Below are positions 26,467 to 37,183 of a stretch of 64,000 nucleotides of DNA, in pieces; position 1 is the first letter of the stretch; every line of letters begins with the position of its first letter. Origin of the DNA: Lasiosphaeria ovina (lineage: Eukaryota > Ascomycota > Sordariomycetes > Sordariales > Lasiosphaeriaceae); contig JAULSN010000002.1 of assembly GCA_033439765.1 (NCBI GenBank), forward strand, positions 2,542,001 through 2,606,000, read 5' to 3'. The notes below the pieces were generated by a model. The model was not told where the DNA came from. It saw only the letters and a list, made by a program, of their open reading frames with translations, and did not search any database. Both the position numbers and the translations under genes were made by a program.

Positions 26467-27842
26467 TTCCGCTCAGAACTGCCAATCACTACCAGTACCA
26501 GTACCAGTACCAGTACCAGTACCAGGAAAGACTCGACTCAAAGTCTTCCGTCGGAAGCAGCTGCGAGCTGCGAGCTGTGAAGCCAAGTGGGGCGATAGTG
26601 TCGGAGCAACTTGTCTAAGGCAGGCAGGGCAGGTAGAGTCCAGAAAGGAGGAGCGACAGGAGTCTAGATTGCGAGCAAGTCTCGTTGCAGGCGCCGTGCG
26701 TTGCGTTGAGTGCGCTGCTTCCTGGATTTAGTGCAGGCTAGCTCTAGATAGTTTGTTATTCGGGCGCCGCCTCCGGTTCCAAGGCTCTAGAACTCGACCT
26801 TTGTCGAAGATGGCTTGGGTGAGGTTGGATTGTAGAAAGCAAACATGACAAACATTGAACAACGCCTTGTCTCGCGCGTCGTTGGACCCTGGTCAACACT
26901 CCACTCATGTAGGTATCCGCATGTCAAGCTGGGCATCTCTGCTGCAAAGTGGGGCGTGGGCAAATGTGCCCTGCTGTTCCTGCCCTCCTTGGCAAAGCCG
27001 GTGGCAGCCCAGCGCAGCTAACCTGGCTCTCGGAACCCCGCGCGGGTGTGATAGACGAACGGCGCCTCCCCACCGGCGGCTGGGCGCCTGCTCGAAGCCT
27101 GAGTTGCTTGTCACTAAGGTAGCTACCCGAACACACCTGCCGTTTTTGAAGCCTTCGCCGCCTTCCGGAGGTGGGGTCCGCCTAAGGTGCACAGTAAGCC
27201 ACCGGAGCGCCTCCTCAGACGGAGTCCATTGGATAGTACGTACTACTAGTATGTACGTAACCTAGAAGCTATCTCCCCAATTACGGAATGCCCTTGGGGC
27301 AATTGGGGAAGTCGCCACTACTAAACATTTACAAAATACCCGCATCTCATCTAGGTCGAGTTGTTAACTGCCGAGCTAAAGCGCTGACTGAGCCACAATC
27401 AATGAAGGGCGCGCGCATTTGAAGAAATGACAACGAATGTCAACTCCTTTCAGTTCACACTAAACTCGACGCGCCTCGACCTCGTTCCAAACAAGCAAAC
27501 AATCACATCAAAACAGCGGAAATTGTACTACCATTTACTTCAGCTGACGTCAAAGAAGTTGGGGAACACGGGCATCAAAACGAGGAGAGGCGTCCCAACA
27601 AGCTGGAACTATTGACGCCCGCCACCCGATATTGCGGTAACGGACAGCTCTTGGCATCCACCTCACATCACCCTCCCGCCTTCACAACCAAGGAAGAACC
27701 TGGATGAGAAACAGCCAGCCAGCCAGCCACTTGACGAGACGAGAGGCTCGGGCATGTCCAGTCAGGTTACGCTGCCACAGATCTAGATTGCCCAGTGCTC
27801 CCATTCCATTGCTTTGTTGGAGCCTGAAGCACGTCAGAGGCA
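26467..27842. other. divergent promoter region of the WD40 and MOCS1 genes
   Basis: The two genes are transcribed away from each other, so this 1.4 kb should hold both promoters. It begins with an ACCAGT hexanucleotide array at 26491-26525. No gene is seen. Confidence 0.6.
26491..26525. repeat. ACCAGT hexanucleotide array
   Basis: Five perfect ACCAGT copies plus ACCAG, starting 25 bases upstream of the WD40 start codon and probably transcribed in its 5' leader. Confidence 0.95.
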
Positions 27843-30180
27843 ATGACTGCCGCCGCCCTGCGCTACGCCACCCAGCGTCTCCGGTTCGGGACGCTGCATT
27901 TGCCGCCGCCGCCAATCCGGCTCGCGTTGCGCTCGTCGTCTGTGAGACATGTCGCTACGGGGGCTTTGGCCCAGGTCCGGCCCCAACCTTCTCTCCCAGG
28001 GCACCTTGCCCCAGTCCCAGTCCCAGTCCCAGTCCCAGTCCCAGTCCCAGTCCCAGTCCCAGTCCCAGTCCCAGTCCCAGTCCCAGTTCCGGTCCCAATA
28101 CCTGTCCAGGCGCCCCCAGCGCAGCCGGTCTCGCCCCTTTCCACCTCCCGCAGAGACCGTGTGCGTGAGGCTAGGCCCTTCTCCGACTTCCTGACCGACA
28201 CTTTCGACCGCCAGCATGACTACCTGCGCATCTCGGTCACTGAGCGCTGCAACCTGCGCTGTGTGTATTGCATGCCCGAGGAGGGCGTCCCATTGTCACC
28301 TTCGCAAGACCTCCTCACGACGCCAGAGATTGTATTGCTCTCATCTCTCTTCGTGTCACAAGGCGTGACCAAGATACGGCTGACTGGCGGCGAGCCAACC
28401 GTACGGAGGGACATCCTCCCCTTGATGCAGCAGATTGGCGCTCTACGGCCCCACGGCCTGCGGGAGCTATGCCTAACTACCAACGGGCTCTCGCTGCACC
28501 GCAAGCTGGACGCCATGGTCGAGGCAGGCCTGACAGGTGTCAATCTCTCACTTGACACCCTGGACCCCTGGCAGTTCCAGATCATGACGCGGAGGTCAGG
28601 CTTTGCCGCCGTGCAAAAGAGCATCGACCGCATTCTGGAGTTGAACCGAGCCGGCGCCGGCATCAAGTTCAAGATCAACTGCGTCGTCATGCGGGGCGTC
28701 AACGACCGCGAAATCCTCCCCTTTGTTGAGCTGACCCGAGACAAGGATATCGAGGTGCGCTTCATCGAATACATGCCATTCGATGGCAACAAATGGAGCA
28801 AGGGGAAAATGTTCAGTTATCAGGAGATGCTTGACCTGATTCGCTCAAAGTTCCCGGATCTGCAGAGGGGGGCTGGCCTCAAGAATGACACAAGTAAGAC
28901 TTACCAGGTGCCCGGGTTTGCCGGCAAGGTTGGCTTCGTCACGAGCATGACGCACAACTTTTGCGGGACGTGCAACCGGCTCCGCATCACCAGCGACGGG
29001 AACCTCAAGGTGTGCTTGTTTGGCAACACGGAAGTCTCGCTGAGAGACATACTGCGCCAATGGAACAATGGTCAGCCCATCGACCAAGAAGTCTTCGAAT
29101 CGATCAAGCAGCTTGCCATGAACGAGGAAGGCCTAAGCCCCTCTCCAAGCCGTGCACCTCTGCTGGCACCAAACTCGGAACGGCTTTTAGACATCATCGG
29201 AATGGCCGTCAAGCGGAAGAAGGCCAAACATGCGGGCATCGGCCAGCTGGAACACATGAAGAACAGGCCGATGATCCTAATCGGTGGGTGAAGGCCTCCC
29301 GCCCGACTCAATGCTTCCTCCTTCGTACTCAACCCGGTCCTGTTCGTCTGGCAATGGCGGAGTTGGACTTCAATGTAAAACGACGTAAATTGATGGATAC
29401 TAAGGGGACTATATATCTTTGGTAGATCCGACTGCTTCTGCTCCTCAAGGCCGCCAGTCTCAGCCTGGTCAACAACAGTGGCATCCAGTTGGGGGAGTAT
29501 TGCCCAATCCGCCGCCGACGAGCATGTTGACCAAGAACTTCGTGACCGGCCTGCTGAACCACACTTCCACTGGCCATTCGGGGTACCAACTGCGGCTCTT
29601 CTCAACTGGTGCCCGCCAAAACCGCGGCAGCGAAGAAGAAAAGCCAGTTGCCGATGCCCAAAAGCTGACGCATGTCTCGGAATCGGGTGCCGCGCACATG
29701 GTATCCATCTCGAGCAAGGTGCCCACGAGCCGTGTTGCGACGGCAAAGTGCGCCGTTCGCTTCTCCGACCTTCTTGCTCTCACCCTCGTGCGCGAGAATC
29801 AGATGAAGAAAGGCGACGTCCTCGGCGTCGCGAGAGTGGCCGGTATCATGGCGGCGAAGCGGACCCCCGACATTATCCCCCTCTGCCATCCAATCGCTCT
29901 CACGCACGTCCGTCTCGATCTCACTCCCGTGGACACGCCTCAGGAGGACAGCAGCAAGGACGGCTCCTCTGGTGGGGGCTGGATCGAGATCACGGCGACG
30001 GTGGCGTGTGACGGCAAGACGGGCGTCGAGATGGAGGCTCTGACAGCCGCGTCTGCCGCGGCGCTGACCGTCTACGACATGTGCAAGGCGGTAGACAAGG
30101 GGATGGTGATTGAGGGGCTGCGCGTCGTCCTCAAGGAAGGGGGCAAGAGCGGGAGGTGGGTGGAAGGGAAGCCGGCCTAA
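27843..30180 (+). CDS. cnxABC: molybdenum-cofactor biosynthesis protein MOCS1/cnxABC (MoaA-MoaC)
   Basis: Makes cyclic pyranopterin phosphate, the first step of molybdenum-cofactor synthesis, from GTP in mitochondria. The spliced form uses 27843-29283 and 29426-30180 and gives 731 residues. Residues 1-40 look like a mitochondrial presequence, followed by a Pro-Val repeat (about 57-88). The MoaA domain has the radical-SAM motif C136/C140/C143 ([10 protein letters not shown]), [11 protein letters not shown], and a C-terminal iron-sulfur site C374/C377/C391. The MoaC domain has [18 protein letters not shown] and [11 protein letters not shown] with the conserved Asp and Lys. If the 142-nt intron is not removed, translation stops at 29291 and gives a 482-residue MoaA ending MILIGG. 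The Gly-Gly tail is needed for MoaA/MOCS1A activity, as known from human MOCS1. The donor at 29284 is the only one keeping the MoaC frame. Confidence 0.95.
28010..28087 (+). repeat. in-frame CCCAGT hexanucleotide array (Pro-Val repeat)
   Basis: Thirteen perfect CCCAGT copies inside MOCS1, between the mitochondrial presequence and the radical-SAM domain. They encode alternating Pro and Val. Changes in copy number would keep the frame, so length polymorphism should be tolerated. Confidence 0.97.
29284..29425 (+). promoter_or_regulatory. switch intron of MOCS1 (retention gives MoaA-GlyGly, splicing gives fusion)
   Basis: Donor ATCG|GTGGGTGA overlaps the last codons of MoaA (Gly-Gly-stop). Acceptor TTTGGTAG|AT joins in phase to the MoaC frame. 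Retention keeps the Gly-Gly terminus and stop. Removal deletes them and fuses MoaC. A possible MoaC-only start inside or after the intron was not identified. Confidence 0.8.
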
Positions 30181-30753
30181 TCCGATGCCAAGCGGAAAAA
30201 AAGGGGGGGGGGGGGAGGGGGGGTGCATTGACGTTATTATTTGGTAAACAACACGGAAAGATACGGATCTAACGTTTAAACACTTGGGACTGTGTAACCT
30301 CTTCTTCGCATTGTTACACAACGCCCGGCATTTCACATCTCGGGTTGATGTTTGACAACGGCCTTGTGACGGCTGGGTTGGAGAGTGGTGGGGGCTTTCT
30401 TGTCGATACAGTACCAGCCAGGTTCAGTGTCCACATCTCTATATGTAAAATGCCATCATTTGCGCAGGCTAGCCCGGATCACAGCATTCAAGTACACAGT
30501 AATTACTACATGCTGTAGGGAGTAGGGTCGCTAGCGAAATTAGCCTCATTGAGCTTGAAAGCATCTGCTTTTCTTCTACGTTCAGCTGCTTGCACCCGTG
30601 CATCGGCACGCCTCTGTACTGTATAGCCAAGTAACTATTGGAAGACTGCTGTCATCTAATAAATGATGCAGTAACGAGATGTAATTAGATATCAACTATT
30701 GTGCATGGACCGCAGACGCTATATAGAAAACTTAATGGCCCATTGCCCTGCCT
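30181..30753. other. convergent 3' spacer
   Basis: 3' ends of MOCS1 and the NLR gene. A poly-A/G run with a 13-G stretch lies at about 30197-30222. No gene is seen. Confidence 0.6.
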
Positions 30754-33700
30754 TCAATCTGATATGCCAGCTGCTTCATTATGTGAGCGGCCACCACTTG
30801 CTGTTTCCCATCCACGCAATGCAGAAACATTAGACTTCGTCTTCGGATGATTCGGGCCAAGTATTTGCTGCTGAAACTCGACGCACTGACGCATTAAGTC
30901 TAGAGCTTCGTTAAGACGGCCCTGACTTTCCCAAGTATAGGCGAGATTGCCCATACTAGTCAGCGTAGAAGGATGCTCCTCTCCTAACACCCTCTTTGTC
31001 GTCTCCATCACTTGCACCTCAAGCTCCTCGGCTTCCTTCCACCGGTCTTGATTCCAGTACGTCGACGCTAGGTTGGCCATGCTGGTCAGCGTATCGGGAT
31101 GCTCCTCTCCTAATACCCTCTTTGTCATCTCCATTACTTGTACCTCAAGCTCCTCGGCTTCCTTCCACCGGCCTTGATTCCAGTACGTCGACGCTAGGCT
31201 GCCAATGCTGGTCAGCGTATCGGGATGCTCCTCTCCTAATACCCTCTTTGTCATCTCCACCACTTGCACCTCAAGCTCCTCGGCTTCCTTCCACCGGCCT
31301 TGATTCCGGTACGTCGACGCTAGGTTGGCCATGCTGGTCAGCGTATCGGGATGCTCCTCTCCTAATACCCTCTTTGTTATCTCCACCACTTGCACCTCAA
31401 GCTCCTCGGCTTCCTTCCACCGGCCTTGATTCCAGTACGTCGACGCCAGGTTAGCTATACTAGTTAGCGTAGAGGGATGCTCCTCTCCTAATACCCTCTT
31501 TCTCGTCTCTATCACTTGCACCTCAAGCTCCTCGGCTTCCTTCCACTGGCCTTGATTCTGGTACGTCGACGCCAGGTTGGCCATGCTGGTCAGCGTAGAG
31601 GGATGCTCCTCTCCTAATACCCTCTTTCTCGTCTCTATCACTTGCACCTCAAGCTCCTCGGCTTCCTTCCACCGGCCTTGATTCCAGTACGTCGACGCTA
31701 GGCTGCCAATGCTGGTCAGCGTATCGGGATGCTCCTCTCCTAATACCCTCTTTGTCATCTCCACCACTTGCACCTCAAGCTCCTCGGCTTCCTTCCACCG
31801 GCCTTGATTCCGGTACGTCGACGCCAGGTTGGCCATGCTGGTCAGCGTATCGGGATGCTCCTCTCCTAATACCCTCTTTATCATCTCCATCACTTGTACC
31901 CCAAGCTCCTCGGCTTCCTTCCACCGGCCTTGATTCCAGTACGTCGACGCCAGGTTAGCTATACTAGTTAGCGTAGAGGGATGCTCCTCTCCTAATACCC
32001 TCTTTCTCGTCTCTATCACTTGTACCTCAAGCTCCTCGGCTTCCTTCCACCGGCCTTGATTCCGGTACGTCGACGCCAGGTTGGCCATGCTAGTTAGCGT
32101 ATCAGGATGCTCCTCTCCTAATACCCTCTTTATCGTCTCCATCACTTGTACCCCAAGCTCCTCGGCTTCCTTCCACCGGCCTTGATTCCGGTACGTCGAC
32201 GCCAGGTTGCTAATGCTGGTCAGCGTATCGGGATGCTCCTCTCCTAATACCCTCTTTTTCGTCTCCACCACTTGCACCTCAAGCTCCTCGGCTTCCTTCC
32301 ACCGGCCTTGATTCCAGTACGTCGACGCCAGGTTAGCTATACTGGTTAGCGTAGAGGGATGCTCCTCTCCCAGCAGCTCTTTCCGTACTCCTGTCGCCTC
32401 TATGAGGAATCTCTCTACTTCCTTCCACTGGCCTTGGTAGTCGAAAAGTCCTGCAGCACAAGCGAGAAGCGACGCCCTTGCCAATCTCTCGTCTCTCGAT
32501 CCCATACCTTCACACCTCAGCACAGCATGCGCGTGTGGAAGATACGCGATACATATCGCCCGGTTTTCATGGTTGCCGTATGGATAATTGTGCGACACTA
32601 CTAACAGTGCCTGTTCTGCGAACCGGTGCACTACACCTTTCTCGCCCAGCCACTTCCAAGTTACCAACTGCACAAGCCGGTGCATATCGAAGCCGTGGTC
32701 CTTGTCTTCCGTAATGAACGAAAAGGCCTTCAGGACCCCTAGTGCCTTGACCAGCTGTATCTCTCCCCTTGGCTCTTGCACTTGTTGCCGTTCGCCGTAG
32801 TCGGACAGAAATTTCTTTGGAATGGCCTGCCGGTCGAAGAGGCTCATCAGCGAGAGAAGCTCCCCTGCGAACGTGTCCTGCTGTTGAATCTGCTCAAACG
32901 AGAGGATCCAGGTTTCTGCCACCGCACGAGCGGCCTCCGGGTCCCTGCCGACCGTCTCAAATTCCTCGCTCAGCAGGTCTACGAGGTGCTGGTCGCTCTT
33001 CTCCAGGAGTTGCAGATACTCCTTGACCGATGTGCTCATTTCTCGAATGAAGGCAGCAGCCTGGACCAATGCAAGTGGCAGGTGCTCCAATCGAGACGAG
33101 AGTGTCGACAAATCGTCTGGGCTTGGATTGTCTGCTTCGAGCTTCCCTTGCAGCATCTGCCTCGACTCGTCCTCGTCCATCTTTCCAACCTCAATTAGGC
33201 GTCCGCTTTGAGTAAGCCTCGAGCCAGCTACTTTGTTCCTCGTTGTGGCTAGGACAGATCCGTGTGCGCATTCGGGAACAAACTGCCCAAGGTTTCCCGG
33301 CTGGCTGAAGAGCTGCACGTCATCGGCATTATCGATAATCATTAGCCACCGGCCGTGGTCTTTACTTTGCAGCCATGTCTTAACTAGAGGTAACGCGTCG
33401 GTCTCGGGGTTGTCGTAACTAGGGATTCGGCATTCTCGTGCAATGGAAGCATACGCCTGGCGGAACCGCTCTGCGCTGCTCGCATGGACCCAGAAGACCG
33501 CCACTTCCGGTAACGTCTCTTGCAGCCAGTATGCGTACGCTAGCGCAACCTGAGTTTTCCTGGAGAACTAGTTAGCGGGTAAAGAAGAGGAACTATATCG
33601 CGGTCACATACCCAACACCGCCCAGCCCGTAGAGGGATGCTCTAGGCTGTGATCTGCCGTCCGCCTGGAAAGTCCCGTGTCCAAGCTGACCCTTCAGCTG

Positions 33701-35003
33701 ATCGAGGATTCCTGATCGTCCGACGAAGTCCCGGTTCATAGCATATGGCACGAGAACTAATCGTTAAGTGTGAGCGATAAGCCACAGGACATGATAATGA
33801 CTCCACATACATTGAGAAAGCCTTTCGGGCCCATCCTGGAGCGCACTGGGCGGGCTTTCACGATGTCCTGAAGCAGGCACATCCAGGTGGCGTCTCTCTG
33901 CAAGGTCCATCTTCTTGATCCACCGTCGCAGCTCACCACTTACGGCCGCAAACCCTGGGTCGTCCACTGTGGCAAACCTGGCCATGTCCATGTGGTTGCT
34001 GTGGATCCCAATTTTGATATACTCGGGGAGTATGGCAGAGTGCTGTGGTACCACCTGACCACCATTAGCTAGTCACGTATATTACGGCATTAGGTATTAA
34101 ACACACCTGGCCAACGCCTGGCAAAGGCAGCTCTTCATAGAAGCAGCTAATCTCAATAGGCTGCGCGCCCTCCTTGCCGCGTGCCATAACCATTGTGTAG
34201 AAGCTCTCTTGGATGCGCGCGAGCACCTCAGACTCGCTCCGGAGGACTGCTACTATCTCAGTATTTGTCTGCTTGACCATGCCGATGGAACGAGACAACA
34301 GCTCGGCCCAACGAGCAGAGCCAGACCCGTGGTGCGGCGTTCCAAGAAAGGCGATACCGCGAGTGGATCGAAGAATGCTCTGGAGGTGTCCCTCTGGTCG
34401 CTCTCTCGACTTCACCAACGCCTTGTACATGTGTCAGCGGTTTTTCTAAACCAGGGATGGGGGTCGCACATCTTTGCACACTACGCCACCTAAACTGTGG
34501 CAGACAAATATAATCGGTCGTTCGTTCTACAGCCATCAGCGCGGTCGACTATGCAAGAGCCCTCTGAGTTCCTACTGTGTCATCCTTCTCTCGGTACGAC
34601 GCAAGGGACGTGAGCAGGTTCCCCGCGTGGTTTCCAACCCGACTCTGGGAGACCACACCTCGCCAGTCTGCCACGTTTGCATCATATCCAAATGTAAGTA
34701 TACGGGCGGTGGGTAGTTCGGACGGAAGGAGGGCCTTGGGCCATGGCTCGGTCGCGTCGCGCGCGGTCCAGGTCTTTTCCCGGTCGCCGGTCAAACCGTG
34801 CACGAAGACGATGCTACCGGGAAACTGTCAGCTAGCTGTCGGTCAATTCAGGCAGAGGGTAAGACAAGCACGCACTCTACTGCCGCGTTTTCCGGCCTGT
34901 GAAGCAGCTTGATGCCAGCGGGGAATGTCTTGGTTGGGGATCGCTGCTCGACCGTCGGCCCACTTGCCGCGATCTTCTGTCGTCGGCGAAAGGGCCACCG
35001 CAT
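30754..35003 (-). CDS. NLR-type protein: alpha/beta hydrolase - NB-ARC - TPR repeats
   Basis: Seven exons (35003-34876, 34813-34576, 34526-34470, 34421-34107, 34054-33811, 33756-33612, 33559-30754) give 1310 residues. Residues about 40-270 form a SERAC1-like alpha/beta hydrolase. It has the oxyanion segment VFVHGLTGD, nucleophile elbow CHSLGG (Ser133), AFLGTPHHG, and HSNHMDM with candidate catalytic His267. The NB-ARC has Walker A GLGGVGKT (371-378), Walker B WLMIIDNADD (about 447-456), sensor-like GSVLATTRN and LEHLPLAL. Residues 760 to about 1294 are twelve 42-residue TPR units plus a partial one, with consensus RVLGEEHPDTLTS...NQGRWKEAEE. Fungal NLRs of this layout are linked to incompatibility and programmed cell death, with the N-terminal domain as effector and the repeats as sensor. 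The motifs look intact, so the gene appears functional. The short introns (48-62 nt) all keep the frame. The start at 35003 is the first in-frame ATG. Confidence 0.92.
30898..32409 (-). repeat. 126-bp tandem TPR-encoding repeats
   Basis: Twelve 126-bp units are in register with the 42-residue TPR motif. Internal units differ at only a few positions. For example, the units with IGSLASTYWNQ occur twice with identical protein sequence, as do the IETRKRVLGEEHPSTLTSIA units. The outermost units are more diverged, as expected if internal units are homogenised by unequal exchange. Confidence 0.95.
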
Positions 35004-35737
35004 GCTGTCTGACGTGGGTACCCTTGCCACGGTCCGGCAAATTCTGGTTCTCAGGTGGGGCAAAAGCGTAGAGGCCCTCTCCCGGAAACACTTGAAGCTC
35101 TGTGGGCGCCGAAATTCAGGCCATTCGGTTACTACTATTTTTAGCAATCCGTCAGCCGATCACGTGCAACGGACACCCGCCTGCGCCGAACCAACAACAT
35201 GTATGTTATTCCAGGTTGAACGCCGGGTTTAAACTTCACAAATAGGTCGTCAATTGCCGATCTGGCTATCCTTGCTCTACCGCTGTATATTTTTGCCCTA
35301 TAAGGCTAGTTCCCGCATTGACTACCAGTATCGGCAAAATCCGCCTCGGCGACTCGAGCGTTCGAAGCAGGGCAAGTGCACAAGACTGCCGAGAAACAGG
35401 TGGGTCATCGCCTTTATTTACTACTCGCATGTTATATGGGTAGGCAACTCGAGATAATTCGTTGTATTTTGGGGTCGTAGTTGAGGTGTGGCGTTTTTGT
35501 GTTTGGGCTACTTTGGTATGTACTGTTTTATACCAACTGCTATCCGTAATCCTCAAGGACATGAAGCCCAAAGATTTGTGGTGTTGGTGCTTAGTCACCA
35601 TATGCCTTGTACTATGTAGTCGGCGGTGCACGGCCCATGATTGCCAGCGCCAATCTCGAAGACTGCCCGGCCTACGAATTTCCATCGCCATCCAAGTTTT
35701 GAACCTCTGCACCGTAATTGTCACGACAAAGCCAGCG
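35004..35737. other. divergent promoter region of NLR and mrpL10 genes
   Basis: Lies between two divergent start codons, at 35003 (-) and 35738 (+). Open frames on both strands overlap the 5' leaders but lack motifs. No clear TATA or other element is picked out. Confidence 0.5.
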
Positions 35738-36754
35738 ATGCCCCCCAGATTACCGCTTGCGCAGGCGGCGCGGTGCTGCCGGGCATTGATCCAAGTACCC
35801 ACGAGCTCGACCTCGGTTGTCTCCCTTTTCGCCGCGCTTTCGGTGCAGACGCGAAGCGCCTCGATCCTCGGAAGCCTCTCCGACTTGAAGGAGGCATACC
35901 ACAAGCGCATTCGCAAGGGTCGCGGACCTTCATCAGGCAAAGGCAAAACATCCGGCCGCGGTCATAATGGACAGAAGCAGAAGGGCAAAGTGAACCCGTG
36001 GTTCCAGGGTGGCCAGACACCTTTGATCTTCAGCCATGGCCAGAAAGGCTTCGTGAACCAGTACGCTTTCCCCGACGCCGTTCCCTGCCTTATTGTTGCC
36101 GCCGCCGTCAATTGCACGCTCCGAGTTACGAGCTACCTGCGTATTACCTGAGAACTAATGGCCTCTAGTCGCGCTCCAGAGATGGCCGAACTTAACCTCG
36201 ACCGCGTCCAAGCATTCATTAACGCCGGCCGACTCGACCCAACGAAAAGAATCACCCCCAGGGAGCTCATTCTGTCTGGCTGTGTGGGCAAGAACCTGAA
36301 GGACGGAATCAAGCTTCTCGCGCGCGGCAAGGATACACTTCAGACCCCCATCGATATCATGGTGTCACGGGCTTCCGCCGCCGCCATCGCTTCGATTGAG
36401 TCCATTGGTGGCAAGATTATGACGAGATACTACACAAAGGAGTCCCTCAAGCGGCTGGTGTACGGCGACAGTATTAGCACAGACAAGCCTCTACCATTCG
36501 GGCCGGAACATGTCGATGCAGTGCTGGAAGACTCGAGAGCTACCCAGAAACATTATTACCGCTTGCCTGACCCGACAGGTCGCTGGGACATCGAATACTA
36601 TCGGGATCCGGCGCACCGGGGTTATTTGAGCCATCAACTCAAGCCGGGCGAGTCGCCCAGTTTGTACTTCAAGGTGCCTGGAGAGAAGAAGACAATCTAC
36701 AAGAGCAAGGTCAAGGATGAAGGAGCGGCAGAGCTGGATGTGAAGCTCTTTTAG
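35738..36754 (+). CDS. mrpL10: mitochondrial large-subunit ribosomal protein uL15m
   Basis: Component of the mitochondrial large ribosomal subunit, orthologous to yeast MRPL10. Two exons, 35738-36060 and 36169-36754 (108-nt intron), give 302 residues. Residues 1 to about 45 are Arg/Ala/Ser-rich without acidic residues and look like a mitochondrial presequence. The L15 core follows, with the glycine-rich basic loop [19 protein letters not shown] and GGQTPLIF. Exon 2 opens with the [14 protein letters not shown] block and contains a second conserved stretch, [20 protein letters not shown]. The open frame extends upstream of 35738, but this ATG gives a proper presequence, so it is preferred. The C-terminal extension after about residue 240 is usual for fungal mitochondrial forms. 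Confidence 0.93.
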
Positions 36755-37183
36755 ACTACCGTACAAACTGTAAGGTTCATTTGGGCGACGCAGAGTCTGT
36801 ATAAAATGTACAAGTTAACTAATGGGGGGAGGGGGGAAATCTTTGAATTGGTGGTTGTTCTCGCAATCTTTTTTATCTAACTCGCGCCGTCTCGTGTCTT
36901 GATAGATACTCCCATACTACTACACCAAGTGAACTCTACCCCCTATGCACACGATCCAGCAAGTATCTCGCTTTAATGTGCGGCTCGTGATGTTGAGAAA
37001 ATGTCGAATTTCTGAATAATCCAGCCCAGCTGAGGACCAGCGTGCTTGTGGCTAGTGTGATTTACCTCGTGCCTGGGTGCAACTCTGTCTCGATCGGATG
37101 CCCTGCTTACCCTTGACGATGGCCTTTACCTCGATTATGGTACTCCGAGGCTCTCGGTCCCTTCAATTTCGACCCCCGTGAGC

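Noticed and set aside
30996..31958. Plus-strand repeat-containing frames opposite the TPR array
   Set aside because: They are the reverse complement of the TPR units and are explained by the minus-strand gene.
30898..32409. CRISPR-like regular repeat
   Set aside because: Units are 126 bp, contiguous and coding, with no spacers. The organism is eukaryotic.
35462..35737. Upstream extension of the mitochondrial L15 reading frame
   Set aside because: The frame is open, but the text is hydrophobic/Cys-rich and unlike the family. The ATG at 35738 gives a normal presequence.
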